Positions 1 through 11,430 of a stretch of 64,000 nucleotides of DNA are shown here, piece after piece. Origin of the DNA: Apostichopus japonicus (Eukaryota > Echinodermata > Holothuroidea > Aspidochirotida > Stichopodidae); contig NC_092571.1 in assembly GCF_037975245.1 (NCBI RefSeq), forward strand, positions 8,218,501 to 8,282,500. The letters are read 5' to 3'. The position numbers were made by a program, and so were the translations under genes. The notes beneath the pieces were generated by a model. The model had not been told where the DNA came from. It saw nothing but the letters and a program-made list of their open reading frames with translations, and searched no databases. The first letter of the stretch is position 1. Each line of letters opens with the position of its first letter.

Positions 1-599
1 AGTTGCAGACCTATAGAGCCCACATTCACAAAACTAAACTGAATCTGACCAAACTTTGAAATTTAAAATACAAAGTCCACTTGTTGAAGGAGAATTTCTT
101 AACGACACCGCATCATCGCAGCATTTTGTACAACAAAGATATATATATATGTGCAGTTTTCAAGCTTGGTGATAATTTGGGAATTTAGGCATCTGGCAAC
201 AGAACATCTACTACACCATGATGTCATCCAAGGCAACCTATCATCCAGTATTGTGATCAACTTACTTGAGTAAGGGAAGCAATAAGTCAGTCAAAAATTT
301 GTAAATCATTCAATCACCCCGTACCCCGTACCTGCATCTTGATTTAGGAATAAGATATTGAGATGGGAGTTTCAGCTGATAGTACATACAGAATACATAT
401 TATATTTTTTATTCAGAGTAAAAATTTTACGTAACCTGATGCTGGAATAACCCTTCACACAAGTTTGATTTGATTTCCATCACATGGTGGATGATATAAT
501 ATGTAGGGAAGTTTGGGGAGCAAGGAGGGGTAGCTGTAGAAAGTTGGTAAAATCTAACATCCTATCCCAAATTCTCTGATTTTACACATCGTTTAATAC
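1..599. other. Probable GOLIM4 intron 2, no gene seen
   Basis: AT-rich non-coding sequence downstream of GOLIM4 exon 2. I found no acceptor-flanked continuation of the coiled coil here, so exon 3 is probably off the left edge. Only a short (AT)n run near 140-151 stands out. Confidence 0.5.
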
Positions 600-674
600 C
601 TTCTTTCGCCCGTTTGGTTTCACTTTTAGAATCTTTTAAGTTCTTCTCCAGACGAGTTCTATGTTCATAAACAA
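600..674 (-). CDS. GOLIM4: GOLIM4-like exon 2: start of lumenal coiled coil
   Basis: A 75-base internal exon too short to stand out as an open frame. The acceptor is TTTTCTTTTCAG (AG at 676-675) and the donor is AAG|GTATTA (GT at 599-598). Joined in phase 1 to exon 1 it reads VVYEHRTRLEKNLKDSKSET then KRAKE, against remembered vertebrate VVYEHRSRLEKSLQKERLEH then KKAKED. It ends again in phase 1, so the next residue is Glu, Asp, Gly, Ala or Val. The match fixes both gene identity and orientation. Confidence 0.87.
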
Positions 675-3600
675 CTGAAAAGAAAAGGGGAGAAGAAAGA
701 AAACAACATTTCAGAATTCTCTTTCAAAGAATCAGGAATGAGCTTAAATCAAACTTTCAGATATATATATATTTCTGATAAGAAACTTGATTAAAAGTCA
801 AAAAGTACATTTCTGAGGTATCGTCTCTAACCCTAAAATGGCGCACTTGCACTATCAGTTTTATGTCATATATCACCATATAGAAACACTCTCCTCTAGC
901 CACTGGGTGGGGGTATCGGGTAAGAATGGGCAGGTTATTGTCCTTAATTATGAATCCATTCAAGGTATATATTTGACAATGTTCATATATTCTACATGTT
1001 TCAATTTAAGGATCTCAGCTGTGCAACTTTCTTCTTTTTTTTAAACCTTGCACAAGTCTGTCAATGTTCAGAATTGCTTTTCTCTTCATTATGACTGAAA
1101 GCAAAGGTTTTCAGACTTTGGCCTACAGTATCATTGGTACCTCGACCAGTTTTCAACAGGGTTCCTGTGCTCACTAAGGTGGAGGGGGAGGGGGGAGGAA
1201 CCTACTGTATGTACCAAGTATACAACCATGACAGTAGTTTCCGATGCATCATGTAAATACGAGGAAGTGTCACAACCACACTTACATCCTACTTTTGCCC
1301 AGAATGCAACTGAAAATTTAACTTGTGTTGCATCATGTTTACAACGTGTCTCAACACACACTAAACAAACATACGTGCACCATCACCATGGCGATGATTT
1401 ATTCAAAATTCAAAATTTCATGATTTAAAGAGTCCAACACATTGGGCATCTATCTTTGGTACTGTTTAAAAGTTGACTATATATGCATACAAATTATACA
1501 ATGTCTCTTTTTCTTTTGGTGCTTAAAAAAAACACAAACTTGCTCTATTCTACACATCATCAATGCATTTTGTACTAGGTATTATTCTAAACCACTCTTT
1601 GGGAAAGGAAAAAAAAAAACGTTACAGTATACACTGTTCCTTGTCATGGGTGACCTTCAATCTGATATTTGGTTAAATTGCCATATTTTGTGATTGTATA
1701 CTACACTTTTGTCCAGACAAATATGAAATCAGTTGATTTATAATAAAATAAAGGTACTGTTCGGTGGGCAACAAGACTGAAACGAGAACCCCTTCAAAGA
1801 TAAGTGTGTTGACGACGGCAAATTGCGTGTCACTGTGCAAAACGTAAACAAACGTCGATGTGGAATGTGTATTGACCATAATCGTGAAGCTGTATAGCCC
1901 TTTTGCATACATTTCCACTCTGAGTAAGAGCGACCAAGAAGAGATGCTTATTTTCGGACAAAAGTAAAATACAGTTTCCAAAGAAAAACCAATTTAGCCT
2001 TTACAAACATTCTAATAAAGTGAAAAAGTGAAATTGATGTGCACCATCCATGACTGTTACTCACAATGCATATATATAAATTATTTGTACATTATAAAGA
2101 AAAACAAAGATATTTTCAGCACAATTGCTAAGATAATGTCACTTGCTCCACTGTTGGCAGACCTGCAAAGTTCTGCTTAATTATCCATATATTTGTATTA
2201 GTTCCCCACATGTCATCAAAATCATATGATGACTGCAGGGCCACTTCAGAAACCTTTCCTAGCATTCCGATGTGCAGATACGCTTTTAAAATTGCCGTTC
2301 TTTCTCCTGCAGCCAGATGCCATCGTTTCAGTTTTTCAACCGACCCAAGTTCTAATCTAATGCAAGGCTATCTTAATCCAAGGCTAATATTCTGAAGTAG
2401 ATGTGAAATAGCAGTTCTAAGTACAATACTTTAATCTGAGAACATGGATGCTGGGATGCGAGGATGCCCGGTGGACTCCGTCTCTCACACCCCATCCAGA
2501 TGCTAGGATGCATCAGTCATGTGGCCTTGTATTCTATATATCTATTATCTATAGTTGTACCTAATGATACAACCAGGTTTGGCTGGGAAATACGGCTGCA
2601 GGAAATACTGCCAGGTATTTCCTGTCCGGGAAATATTTTCCACAGGTGGGAAATGTTGGGAAATATTAAGCAACTGAAGTTGTTTTCATTTTGTAACTTG
2701 TTTAATTCATGTTGCAAGTGTAATAACACCATCTTAAAACCAAAGCCATCCAAATATGACAAGACAGAAAGGTAATGAAAACTGGTAGGACCTATACATG
2801 TACAAGCCCCTGTAATAACAATACCAAGCATGACATGTTTCGATTAAAATTTGACAACTTTTCAACGTTTCCTCTTTTTTGAACTTTTTTGAACGAAAAC
2901 AATTTACCGTAGTCAATGCTGTAGATTATGCAACGTGGATGAAAATCTGAATGTTTCAAGTTTGGAAAGATATGCTGCAGTACTCAAGATAATCACTAGG
3001 GCGACACAAAGCTAGAACTGTGAGCAAAATCGCCCCCAGTCTAATGTCACTATGATATGTCATTACGGATTTCAGTTACAGTATCAAACACATCGGTTAT
3101 TACTTTCCGATCATTCTGTTTGAATACGAAATCTTGAGTCCCGAAGATTTTCATGCTTTTGATACACCTGTTTGGCAAAATTTCCATCGGTGCCGTAATT
3201 CAGTCATTGCCAAAATTTTATAATAACATGCGTTATTAGCATACCTCCCGTTGTAATTTCTACTGATCAATGCACACGGCGTGTTCGTCTAGCCCACGAC
3301 CACTTTAAGAAATAATAATGCACATGTGCGATAAGTTTCAGCAATTCCTGCCAATAATTATTGCTTTTAAAACTTTTTCGTGATGGTCTACAGCAGGGGT
3401 GGGCAACCTTTTTGAATGAATGGGCCAGATATAAGGAGTAAACAATTGACTGGGCCGCACCTAACCAACGACCTGCTGTTGATTTCAAACTTTTGATTCC
3501 GAGGACTTTCCAGCAATAGGTGTGTGTACTTAATCTGTATTCACAAAAACATAGTGTCAATACAGTACAGTTAATAATTAATGGGGATAATAGGCCTACC

Positions 3601-4784
3601 TGACAGCATCATTGGTGCCGATAAATTCTAAGCAGCTAGCTCGTTTTTTGTGATGATGTAAAATACATTGAATTTTTTTCTTTTTCTTGAGACATCTCAC
3701 AGGTTGCCAAAAATTCACTGGCGGGTGGCAAGTGGCCAGCTGGTCATAGGTTGCCCACCCCAGGTCTACAGTATGATATGTTTGGGCTATATGTACGATC
3801 GATCAAACATAGCCTCGGGGGCAAAATAAAGAGATTTCTAATTCGCCACTGGGACCACCCCAGCACAGATTTAGCAACTAAGAAAGAGCTGCCCGAATGT
3901 GGAAGGAATATTTAAAACACGGTTGTTTTAAAAGTTGCCACTGTAAAACAATGGACGAAGGATTGGCTAGTTTGTTAGAAAGGACAACAAACTGTTTATT
4001 TCCTGTCAAGCATGTAAAGATTCCCCGCATGTTCAAGGTGCAAAATTTAAACATGGTGCTGTGAGAGCCAATCCATTTCTCCAGCTAACATTCAATGTTA
4101 AGAAGTTTGCAGCTGATCGGCACATGGAACGTTCAGGTTTGAAGAACACATTTCATACATTTTTTAGGATTCATTTTCTGTACAGCCCGCTGCCCCCCCC
4201 CCCCCCAAAAAAAAATAGCCCCCGAAAAAATTGTCACTAGGGCATTTTTGAGGGAACTAGCCCCATATTTATATTTTGGTTTTTACCCTGGTCAGGAGGA
4301 GCACATGCTTTATAGAGGATGACTCAATTGGTCAGGATGGTGATGCTACTTACTGCATATTCTATAGCCCTTCAAAGAAAGTCAACGAACTGGGACTATG
4401 ATGTGTGAGGGCATTCAGTTTGCAATGGGGCAGGGCTATCATTGTGAACTGACATTATTATCATTCAGTGTGTTGCTGATTATGTAGGCCTATCTTAACT
4501 TTCTAGTGCCTCTCTAGAGGCTAGCAATACCTGAGATTGTCTTGAGTCCACTGTGTAGAGTTCCAATTCAGTGTTAGCTTATTATTATTAAGCAAAGTTA
4601 TAGGCTAGGGGCTAACCTACACTACACTCTACAGTAACTTAGGCCTAAAGCGATGCAAGGAGTTGAACTTCGAATAAGTACTATAGAAGGCTAGGCTCAG
4701 GCTATACTAGGCCTAGTATAGCTACGTCTTAGCGTGAGCCTGCAAGCAATAAAAGCTTCAACTGAAAGAAATGCGCCATATTAC
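675..4784. other. GOLIM4 intron 1
   Basis: 4.1 kb between two well-supported splice borders. Apart from the hAT-like element at 3394-3763 and poly-C/poly-A runs near 4193-4214 it holds no recognisable gene. Open frames here (for example 2464-2775 and 2517-2831 on opposite strands) have no recognisable protein features. Confidence 0.7.
3394..3763. mobile_element. hAT-like non-autonomous element with 8-bp target duplication
   Basis: The left end CAGGGGTGGGCAACCT and right end AGGTTGCCCACCCCAG are near-perfect terminal inverted repeats. Both sides carry the same 8-bp duplication GTCTACAG (3386-3393 and 3764-3771). Eight-base duplications and CAGGGGT-type ends are typical of the hAT superfamily. 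At 370 bp without a transposase frame it is a MITE-like derivative. Confidence 0.88.
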
Positions 4785-5073
4785 CTTGTAGCTGCCCTGT
4801 TAGGGATTCCTGTTGTTGTTGGTATCGTACTGCGCGATCGCGTGTCTCTTCGAGACTCTTTTTTAAATCGAAGTATAGGTAACATCCATACACTAAAGTC
4901 ACTAACACTAAGGCTACAAATACTGACTGTCCACAACCTCGGTTGCGCCGTGATGTCAACATTCTGGTTGTCTTCTCTTTAATTCCTTCTTTTTCCTGTA
5001 ATTTTGCAACTTCATCAAAGCGGTCTTCCCATTTCAACGTAATACTGGTAACTTTATGATGTCGGTCGGTCAT
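4785..5073 (-). CDS. GOLIM4: GOLIM4-like exon 1: cytosolic tail and signal anchor
   Basis: First coding exon, 289 bases, ending in phase 1 at the donor AAG|GTAATA (GT at 4784-4783). The open frame starts at ATG 5073; a second in-frame ATG at 4962 (residue 38) has A at -3. The second start would give a short tail (MLTSRRNRGCG) directly before the anchor VFVALVLVTLVYGCYLYF, closer to the vertebrate layout. The first start adds a 37-residue charged extension. After the anchor the DLKKSLEETRDRAVRYQQQQ stretch begins the lumenal coiled coil. The exon end within QLQ|V matches the homologue. The frame and splice site are clear; which ATG is used is not. Confidence 0.85.
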
Positions 5074-5449
5074 GACCAGGTTAATGAGCTAACTGGATTT
5101 TCATGCTGTGTTCAGCAATAAGCTCAGCTGTTGTTACTTGAATGTGAAATGTATACGTACAACGTTGCAACAGAGTAAATACATTGTGTGTAGGCCTACA
5201 TACTATGTACTACAGAAATTTGTGGTTTACTATGATTGCAATAGCATAGAACTTCACAGTGAAAAATGTAAACAGGTGAAAGAGTTAGGTCTTACATTCA
5301 GTGTGTACCACAGAAATGTGAACACGTACCCGATTTACTATAGAACGCCGAAAGGAGAAAAAAAAAACTTTGATCAATACGCGAACAAATTGAACAATGA
5401 TGATATTTTTTCAATTACTATTGCAAAGCGACTATTTAGGTAGTCTATA
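5074..5449. other. Upstream region of GOLIM4
   Basis: Sequence 5' of the GOLIM4 start on the minus strand. It should contain the 5' UTR and promoter, but I see no clear TATA box or CpG-rich core. The plus-strand frame at 5108-5443 has no recognisable domain. Confidence 0.35.
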
Positions 5450-5457
5450 CTACGCAT

Positions 5458-5570
5458 CATAGGCGTACGAGGCGGGGGGGGGGGGGGGCAGACTGCCCCT
5501 CAAATTTCCAAAGGACAAGAAATTCGGGCAAAAGTCCTGAAAAATTCGGGCAGCATAAGAGGAGAAAAAA

Positions 5571-5669
<99 letters not shown>

Positions 5670-6407
5670 GTAGCTTGCCCGAATCTTTTTCAAATTTTTG
5701 CCCGACAATTCCATGATTTTCTTTATTTAGCATCATGATGCCCGAATATTTCCGTGTAACACCACCGTAAGCGCAGCTCATCTGGGCTACCACGCTCTTT
5801 GCACGATCAATTTTTTTTCTAACTAGTCAACTGTATACCTGGACATCCCCGACATGAGTGTTTATAAGAAACATTTTCTTTTTCATGGATGGTGGGGGGG
5901 GGGGGAGTGCCTACAAGCCTAGAAGTACAGGTTTATCATATTTTTTGTTATATTTTATACTTTTTTGTGAGACAAATTGCAGTCTCACCCGACACAGCGA
6001 CATTATCCCGCCTACGTGTCGTTGAACAATGTATGTTTTTCTGGAGGTAGCTGAGTACTGTGTTAAAATAATAAATACGGTAACTAAATAGGAGCTTAAA
6101 AAATATACTGTCCTATTTTTCCCCTTCAAAGTGATGTTACCATATTTTCTTCTTCTAATTTACCAAATTTTTGGGGAAGTGTAAATTTCTAAAACGTGAG
6201 ATTATAAAATAAAGAATGTTTTGATGCAACTTGCAAGGCCTCAGAAGTGCCGTTTCCGGCAATCTGAGAGGCATCTTATGCCAAAAATTTTCTTGTACGC
6301 TACGCGCCAACCGATGGTGACGCTCCGCTTAGATAGTGTCACGGGAACTTTCGGGCACAAAAATTTCTGCCCCCCCCCCCAAACTGAAATGGTCCCGTAC
6401 GCCTATG
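5458..6407. mobile_element. hAT-like non-autonomous element carrying an (AT)n block
   Basis: Ends are CATAGGCGTACG at the left and CGTACGCCTATG at the right, exact inverted repeats for 12 bp, flanked by the exact 8-bp duplication CTACGCAT (5450-5457 and 6408-6415). Just inside the ends are poly-G (about 5474-5489) and poly-C (about 6370-6380) runs. No transposase frame is present in 950 bp. The internal (AT)n stretch accounts for the YIYIYI frames on the minus strand. Confidence 0.9.
5571..5666. repeat. (AT)n microsatellite
   Basis: An almost uninterrupted AT dinucleotide run of about 96 bases with one G, lying inside the hAT-like element. Confidence 0.97.
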
Positions 6408-6692
6408 CTACGCATACAACTCAAATGACTACTTCAACGTTCAAGATGTACGAAAGAACGAAGAAACAGGTTCAATCGATCGTTGCTATTGTAATTGCAT
6501 GCAAACTAGGCTACAAATACCGCTCAGCATATGGAATTTGGTCATTAAATTTAACATATATCTTCCATTCGCGTACTAAATTATCAGCAATGATTGAAAA
6601 TCCTAGAGGTGTTCGGTACTGGCCCAAATTTTGGCTAAGTAGAAATATATAAATTCAAAGTAGACTATCTCACAGGAGGTCACAACTCTCGA

Positions 6693-7085
6693 CAAGGGCG
6701 GCGGAAGCACTTTTAATCGGGGGGGGGGGGGGCACCGACGTCGAAGGGCACTTTGCAGAAATTCGATTGGACTGATGCAGCCTGATATTTAGTACCCTTT
6801 ATAACTCTTATTGTATCATCTTATTTGCATATACACAATAGCACTACACTGAGGTGTTTCACACTCTGGTTCTGGTTCCTATTCTTTAGTACTTTATTGA
6901 AAAAGTGTGTGAGCTTTGGAATTTTTGTTGCTGTTTCTTTTAACAGTTTCTCTCTTATTCGTTTTTGCCTCTGTGCCCGCGATAAAGAGTACAATTTTTA
7001 TATAGAAAAAGGGCACATTTTTAACCTGAAGAAAAGTGGGGGCACGTGCCCCCTGTGCCCCCCCCCCCCGGTTCCGCCGCCCTTG
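6693..7085. mobile_element. hAT-like element, CAAGGGCGGCGGAA family, copy 1
   Basis: The left end CAAGGGCGGCGGAA and right end TTCCGCCGCCCTTG are inverted repeats, flanked by ACTCTCGA (6685-6692) and GCTCTCGA (7086-7093), an 8-bp duplication with one mismatch. Poly-G and poly-C tracts sit directly inside the ends. It shares ends and internal segments with the larger inverted copy at 40907-41466 and appears to be an internally deleted form. Confidence 0.85.
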
Positions 7086-7093
7086 GCTCTCGA

Positions 7094-7902
7094 TCCAAGC
7101 TAGTGCCTGGAATTGAGAAGGAGAGCAGACGGAAGTTTTGATAAAGATAGTATGCTAATGAGCCTCTCTGCATGTTTTGATGATTGGTGCAATATAGTTA
7201 TAATCAAGTCACATTTCTTAACAGAAGATATTCAAAAATGAAAGTTTCTCTAAAGTTGACGCATTATCACTAATGCATGCTTATTGTTCTAACGGTACTC
7301 AAAACTTACTATACAGGGTGCGTTGGTAGGTGTCGTATGAAATTCAGTGTAGTAGAAGCACTATCACCTTGGTTCCACATACAGTACAAATTGCACTGCG
7401 TTTTGTTACGGAGGTTTCGGAATCCCGAAACCTGAACAACACGACTTTCGGCAACGAGGACGCCATTATTTCCTCTCATAAACGCATTGCATGTGCGTGA
7501 ACGTATACGCACACCAAAATGCATAAACCTCTTTGACTAACACCAACTTGAACATGTGCTAGCGAGGTATGCGTTTGCAGGTTGGCCTCAATCAGGATTT
7601 CATTCTTCGACCTCTTTCTTTTCAATCATTTTATTTCTCATAGCCTTTCGACTTCCTACAATATAATTCCGACTAGATGCCGGCAAAAGTTGCGTTTCTG
7701 TTCTTAGCCTATTTATGGTAAAAACTTCACGCCAGGCCTCAGCGACAGAGATTTTCAAAGGATGTCGTCAAGTCAAACATGTTCAAGTCATGTCACAAGT
7801 CATTTTTCTTCAAGTCAACTCATGTCGCAAGTAAAAAAAAGAACGTGACTCGAGTCTAAGTCAGCGACTCGAGTCAACAACATTGGTGAAATGCCTGTAC
7901 CT
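7094..7902. other. Spacer without recognisable gene
   Basis: Mixed sequence between two hAT-like elements. The minus-strand frame at 7309-7524 shows no domain, and no repeat was recognised apart from a diffuse run of CAAGTCA-like words near 7765-7875. Confidence 0.4.
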
Positions 7903-7910
7903 TGGAATAC

Positions 7911-8280
7911 CAAGGGCGTAGGAACCGGGGGGGCTGGGGGGCGCCAGCCCCCCCCCCCAGTGAAAAATGTGGAGGGGCGGAAGCATCATTCCGCCCCCCC
8001 GGTTCGCAAGTCAGAAAACCCCTTTTTCATTTCTAAATGAGAAAAAAAATCTCATTTGGAGCACCAAATTGCATCTTAGGCCAGGTAAAAATACAAAATT
8101 AAGTTAACAAAATGGAGTGGATGTTGAAGTGTGCTATATTGCACCAAATTGCATCTGAGGCCACCTGGAAATGCAAAAAAATCCAAAGGGGAGGGGGACA
8201 CCCCCTCCCCTTAAACCCCTCCCCCAAGCCGGCCATCAGTCTTCAGCCCCCCCACTCAAAAGTACCTTCCTACGCCACTG
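7911..8280 (+). mobile_element. hAT-like element, CARKGGCGTAGGAA family, copy 1
   Basis: The element begins CAAGGGCGTAGGAACC and ends CCTTCCTACGCCACTG, imperfect inverted repeats, with the exact 8-bp duplication TGGAATAC at 7903-7910 and 8281-8288. Near-identical copies occur at 39928-40293 (opposite strand) and 52468-52832 (same strand). The subterminal zones are very G- or C-rich. The frame at 8112-8384 is an accident of the repeat: the same frame reappears in the third copy. Confidence 0.92.
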
Positions 8281-8288
8281 TGGAATAC

Positions 8289-8681
8289 ATATATGTAAAG
8301 CATATCTTTGGCATAATTATTCAGACCTTTGAAACACTTACGAACTGTGATAACAAACATTTTGTTCCGCTATCAAACAACTAATGTGACATGTATTGTT
8401 GACTACAGTGGGAAAAAAGTCGGGAATTGTTATGCTGTACATTTGTGTTCGTCAAATGCTGACATTTATTCTTGAGTATATTCTGTCTGCATAAAGTTGA
8501 TTTAACGAACCTATAAACAAGTTCACAGTATTACAGACAAAAAATATCGACGGAATGCTAGCATATACCCTACATTGAACGAATTCAAGCATATATTCCG
8601 AATTCTGTCCACTGCGGCCAACCGTACTAGCCTATCGTACGAAGATACGGTACGTCTTCCTTACCGTAAAACTTTGCGTGA
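8289..8681. other. Spacer between hAT element and SINE
   Basis: AT-rich sequence of about 390 bp. I see no gene, repeat or structured element in it. Confidence 0.4.
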
Positions 8682-9076
8682 GGGCGTTGTGGTCAAGTGG
8701 TTAAGGCAGTGGACTTGTAATCTAAGGATTACAAGTTCGAGCCCTGGCCCTGGCCAGATCCTTACGTTGTGTCATTGGGCAAGGCGCTTTTTCTCCATTG
8801 CCTCTCCTCACCCAGGTGTATAAATGGGGACTTGCGAGGTAACTTGTAAATATAGTTGTGTGCACCGGTTTGTGGCTGCACCCTATGGGAAGTCCCCCGG
8901 GGGACACGTGGTTGTGGTGCACTGTAGTGCCCCAGGAGAGATTGATTGAATTGTGCACACTTTGGTGTGTAGGTGTGACAAGTTACCAATGACCATGGTT
9001 AAGTTGTAAAGTCGTGTGAGAAGGCCTTGGCCCCTGAACAAGACTGTAAACCTAAAAATTAAAAATTAATTAAAAT
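8682..9076 (+). mobile_element. tRNA-derived SINE, family 1
   Basis: The head resembles a tRNA gene. It has an A-box-like GGTCAAGTGGTTAAGGC near 8691 and a B-box-like GTTCGAGCCC at about 8735-8744, in the spacing of an RNA polymerase III promoter. A long body follows, containing GGCAAGGCGCTTTTTC and CACCCAGGTGTA, and then a short-motif A/T tail (AAAAATTAAAAATTAATT). It cannot fold as an intact tRNA, so I call it a SINE rather than a tRNA gene. Confidence 0.8.
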
Positions 9077-9179
9077 CTCCTTTCTGTCATTGTAGGTACC
9101 ATAATCTGTTATGTACGGAAGTTTAAAGTGCCACAAACATAAGAAAACTTTGCCCCAATAAGTCAACATTTTTCAGTAA

Positions 9180-9600
9180 ATTGTTTAGATAACGATATAA
9201 TATCTTATCAAAATCAGAGAAATGTTGTATTGCTCATTTGCTGTAACTGAGCAATTGAACATTTTTCTGCAAAATATTAAACTGTTCACTTCATTCAAAA
9301 TGAGCAATTTTCTGCTAAATGTTTAATTGATAACTAATCATAACTCATCAATTCAACATTTCTGTGCAAAATGTGTATCTGTTCACTTCATTCCAACTGA
9401 GCAATTGAACAATTTTCTGCAAAATGTTTAATTGACAACTTATCACATGTCGTCAATTCAACATTTTCTGCAAAATGTAAATTTTTTCATTTCGTTCTAA
9501 CTGAGCACTTGAACAATTTTCTGCAAAATGTTTAACTGACAACTTATCAGATCTCGTTAATTCAACATTTTTCTGCAAAATGTTAAATTGATCGCTTCCC
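9180..9600. repeat. Degenerate tandem repeat, TTTCTGCAAAATGTTTAA motif
   Basis: The phrase CATTTTTCTGCAAAATGTTAAATTG and its variants recur about six times, alternating with GAGCAATTGAAC. The larger period is roughly 100-115 bp. Diverged copies suggest an old array. Confidence 0.75.
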
Positions 9601-10787
9601 GTTATCGTTTTGCAGTTGGTCGCATGGGTGGGGGTGGGGGGTAAATTGCGCAGTCTTGTCTGAGGGCTCTCTGAACACGTGAGCTCACTATGCCGTCGGC
9701 TTAGTCAAGAGCTCATAGTCGTATGGCTACATGGCGTCATCATTGTTGTAGTAAAATATCAGGATGTGAATTAATCGACATTTCCGACCTTCAGAGGAGA
9801 TTGCATATAGGTTGTTAAACAAGTGCACTGCGTTGCAGATGATGGCTCGTCTAGGCTGAACACATGTTTACATGAAATTGCTAATTAAACAGCAAGAGTT
9901 CCAGCTGCTGGCTTGCAGTCACAAGTGGGATGTGCTCAGGTCGAGCCAGCTTAGTTTTCTTTACAAGTCTGCGTCCCATCTGAAAGACACCGGGATGTCC
10001 AAATTAATTACCCAATCCTCTTAATAAAGATTGGTGGCCGCGAGAGTCCTGCCTGTGCCAACCTAACCCGTACGGCGCGTGGAGCGTCCTTTTCTACGGT
10101 GGCCCATAAAGGACATTAGAAAATATAATGAAATAATTACACGGTTGTTAACGTATTTGCTTTTATCTCGAGTTTTCTACATTTGTACTTTATTTGTACA
10201 AGTATGACATCACACCTGTTTGCTTCAAATTCCCTTTTGGTACAAACTATGAAAATTACTCAATATTGTGAAAAACAAAATGAAGGAATTTCATGCAAAT
10301 TCACCAGGATGCTTATCATGTTCTTTTATCATTAGTCGAAAAAACTTCTTTAACTGGCATCACAGTCAAGAGGGTACTTCCATTATACTCTCCACCCCCC
10401 CCCCAACCCCTCCTCTTGCCATAAACAGCCTATCCAAAGATTGTCCTTAGATCTGCTGGAAATAATGAGAGGGAGAAGGGCCTTTGTTACTCAAAATTTG
10501 TTGCACATCTTATGCTGATGTTGCTTGGATGAAAGAGATTTTTTTTCTTTCCGAAAAATGAAAATGAAACTACAGAATTGCTCTCTATTTGAAAGCCTGA
10601 CAAAAGTTGTTCAAGTTACTACTTCAAAATTTAAGCACCCAGATTCATGACTTGTTATGCAGGACTGTAGCAACGTGTAGTAAGAGCTTGCAAAACTAAT
10701 CCAGCCCACTACCTAGAGATCTGTGTGTGGCTGGTAAAACAGCAAGTAAAACAGACACAAGAAGGGTTAAGAATGTACATTTTGTTT
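9601..10787. other. Intergenic spacer, no gene seen
   Basis: Unique-looking sequence between the 9.2-kb tandem repeat and the proposed end of the PRDM2 3' UTR. No open frame shows a recognisable protein and I find no repeat borders. Confidence 0.4.
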
Positions 10788-11074
10788 TTATTCAATATGA
10801 TTACAAGTACATGAAGAAAATTTCTACAAATTTACCCGATCACTTTGAAAGAGGAGATGTAAGGGTTCAACAGTAGTAGTTCTTAACAAAGCAATGAATG
10901 CACTATTAAAAGATCTTTGCCAAAGCATCTTTAACAAAGATCTTTAACAAAGCAATGAATGCACTATTAAAAGACAGGGGAACAAAATATAAAAAAAATT
11001 TAAAAAAAAACACTTGAATGCCATCCTGAAAGGTATGGAAGTTGCAGTAATATGTGTAATGAAGTTCTACAACA

Positions 11075-11430
11075 TTACCAATTACAGCTAGCTTTTACAT
11101 TAATGGAGGGCTGCATACCATTTACAGCTAGCTGGTACATCAATGTAGGACTACATACCATTATAGCTAGCTGGTAAATTAATGTAGGCCTACATACCAT
11201 TTATAGCTAGCTTTTACCTCAATGTAGGCCTACATACCATTTACAGCTAGCTGGTAAATGGTATGTAGGCCTACATACCATTACAGCTAGCTGGCAAATG
11301 GTATGTAGGCCTACATACCATTTACAGCTAACTGGTACATCAATGAAGGCCTACATACCATTTACAGCTAGCTGGGTACATCAATGAAGGCCTACATACC
11401 ATTTACAGCTAGCTGGGTACATCAACATAT
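11075..11430. repeat. 40-bp minisatellite
   Basis: About nine copies of a unit near 40 bp built from ACAGCTAGCTGGTACATCAA and TGTAGGCCTACATACCATTT. The unit contains two short palindromes (AGCTAGCT and GTAGGCCTAC). Confidence 0.9.

Larger units (their letters stand above)
600..5073 (-). other. GOLIM4: GOLIM4-like gene, 5' part (exons 1-2 and intron 1)
   Basis: Two exons joined by one 4.1-kb intron encode the N-terminus of a GOLIM4-type protein. The family is a type II Golgi membrane protein with a short cytosolic tail, one transmembrane anchor and a long lumenal coiled coil that cycles between Golgi and endosomes. Spliced, the product runs from the anchor through YQQQQESL...QLQ into VVYEHRTRLEKNL, which aligns without gaps to the start of vertebrate GOLIM4 (remembered YQQHQESLSAQLQ then VVYEHRSRLEKSL). 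Both visible splice borders are GT-AG and in phase 1. Remaining exons must lie to the left of base 1. Confidence 0.85.

Noticed and set aside
5457-5793. YIYIYI frames
   Set aside because: Translation of the (AT)n microsatellite inside a hAT-like element.
8112-8384. 90-codon plus-strand frame (repeated at 52664-52873)
   Set aside because: The same frame occurs in two copies of the hAT-like element and reflects repeat sequence, not a gene.
8684-8760. Intact tRNA gene
   Set aside because: A and B boxes are present but no acceptor stem pairs; a long SINE body and A/T tail follow. The same holds for 60004-60075.
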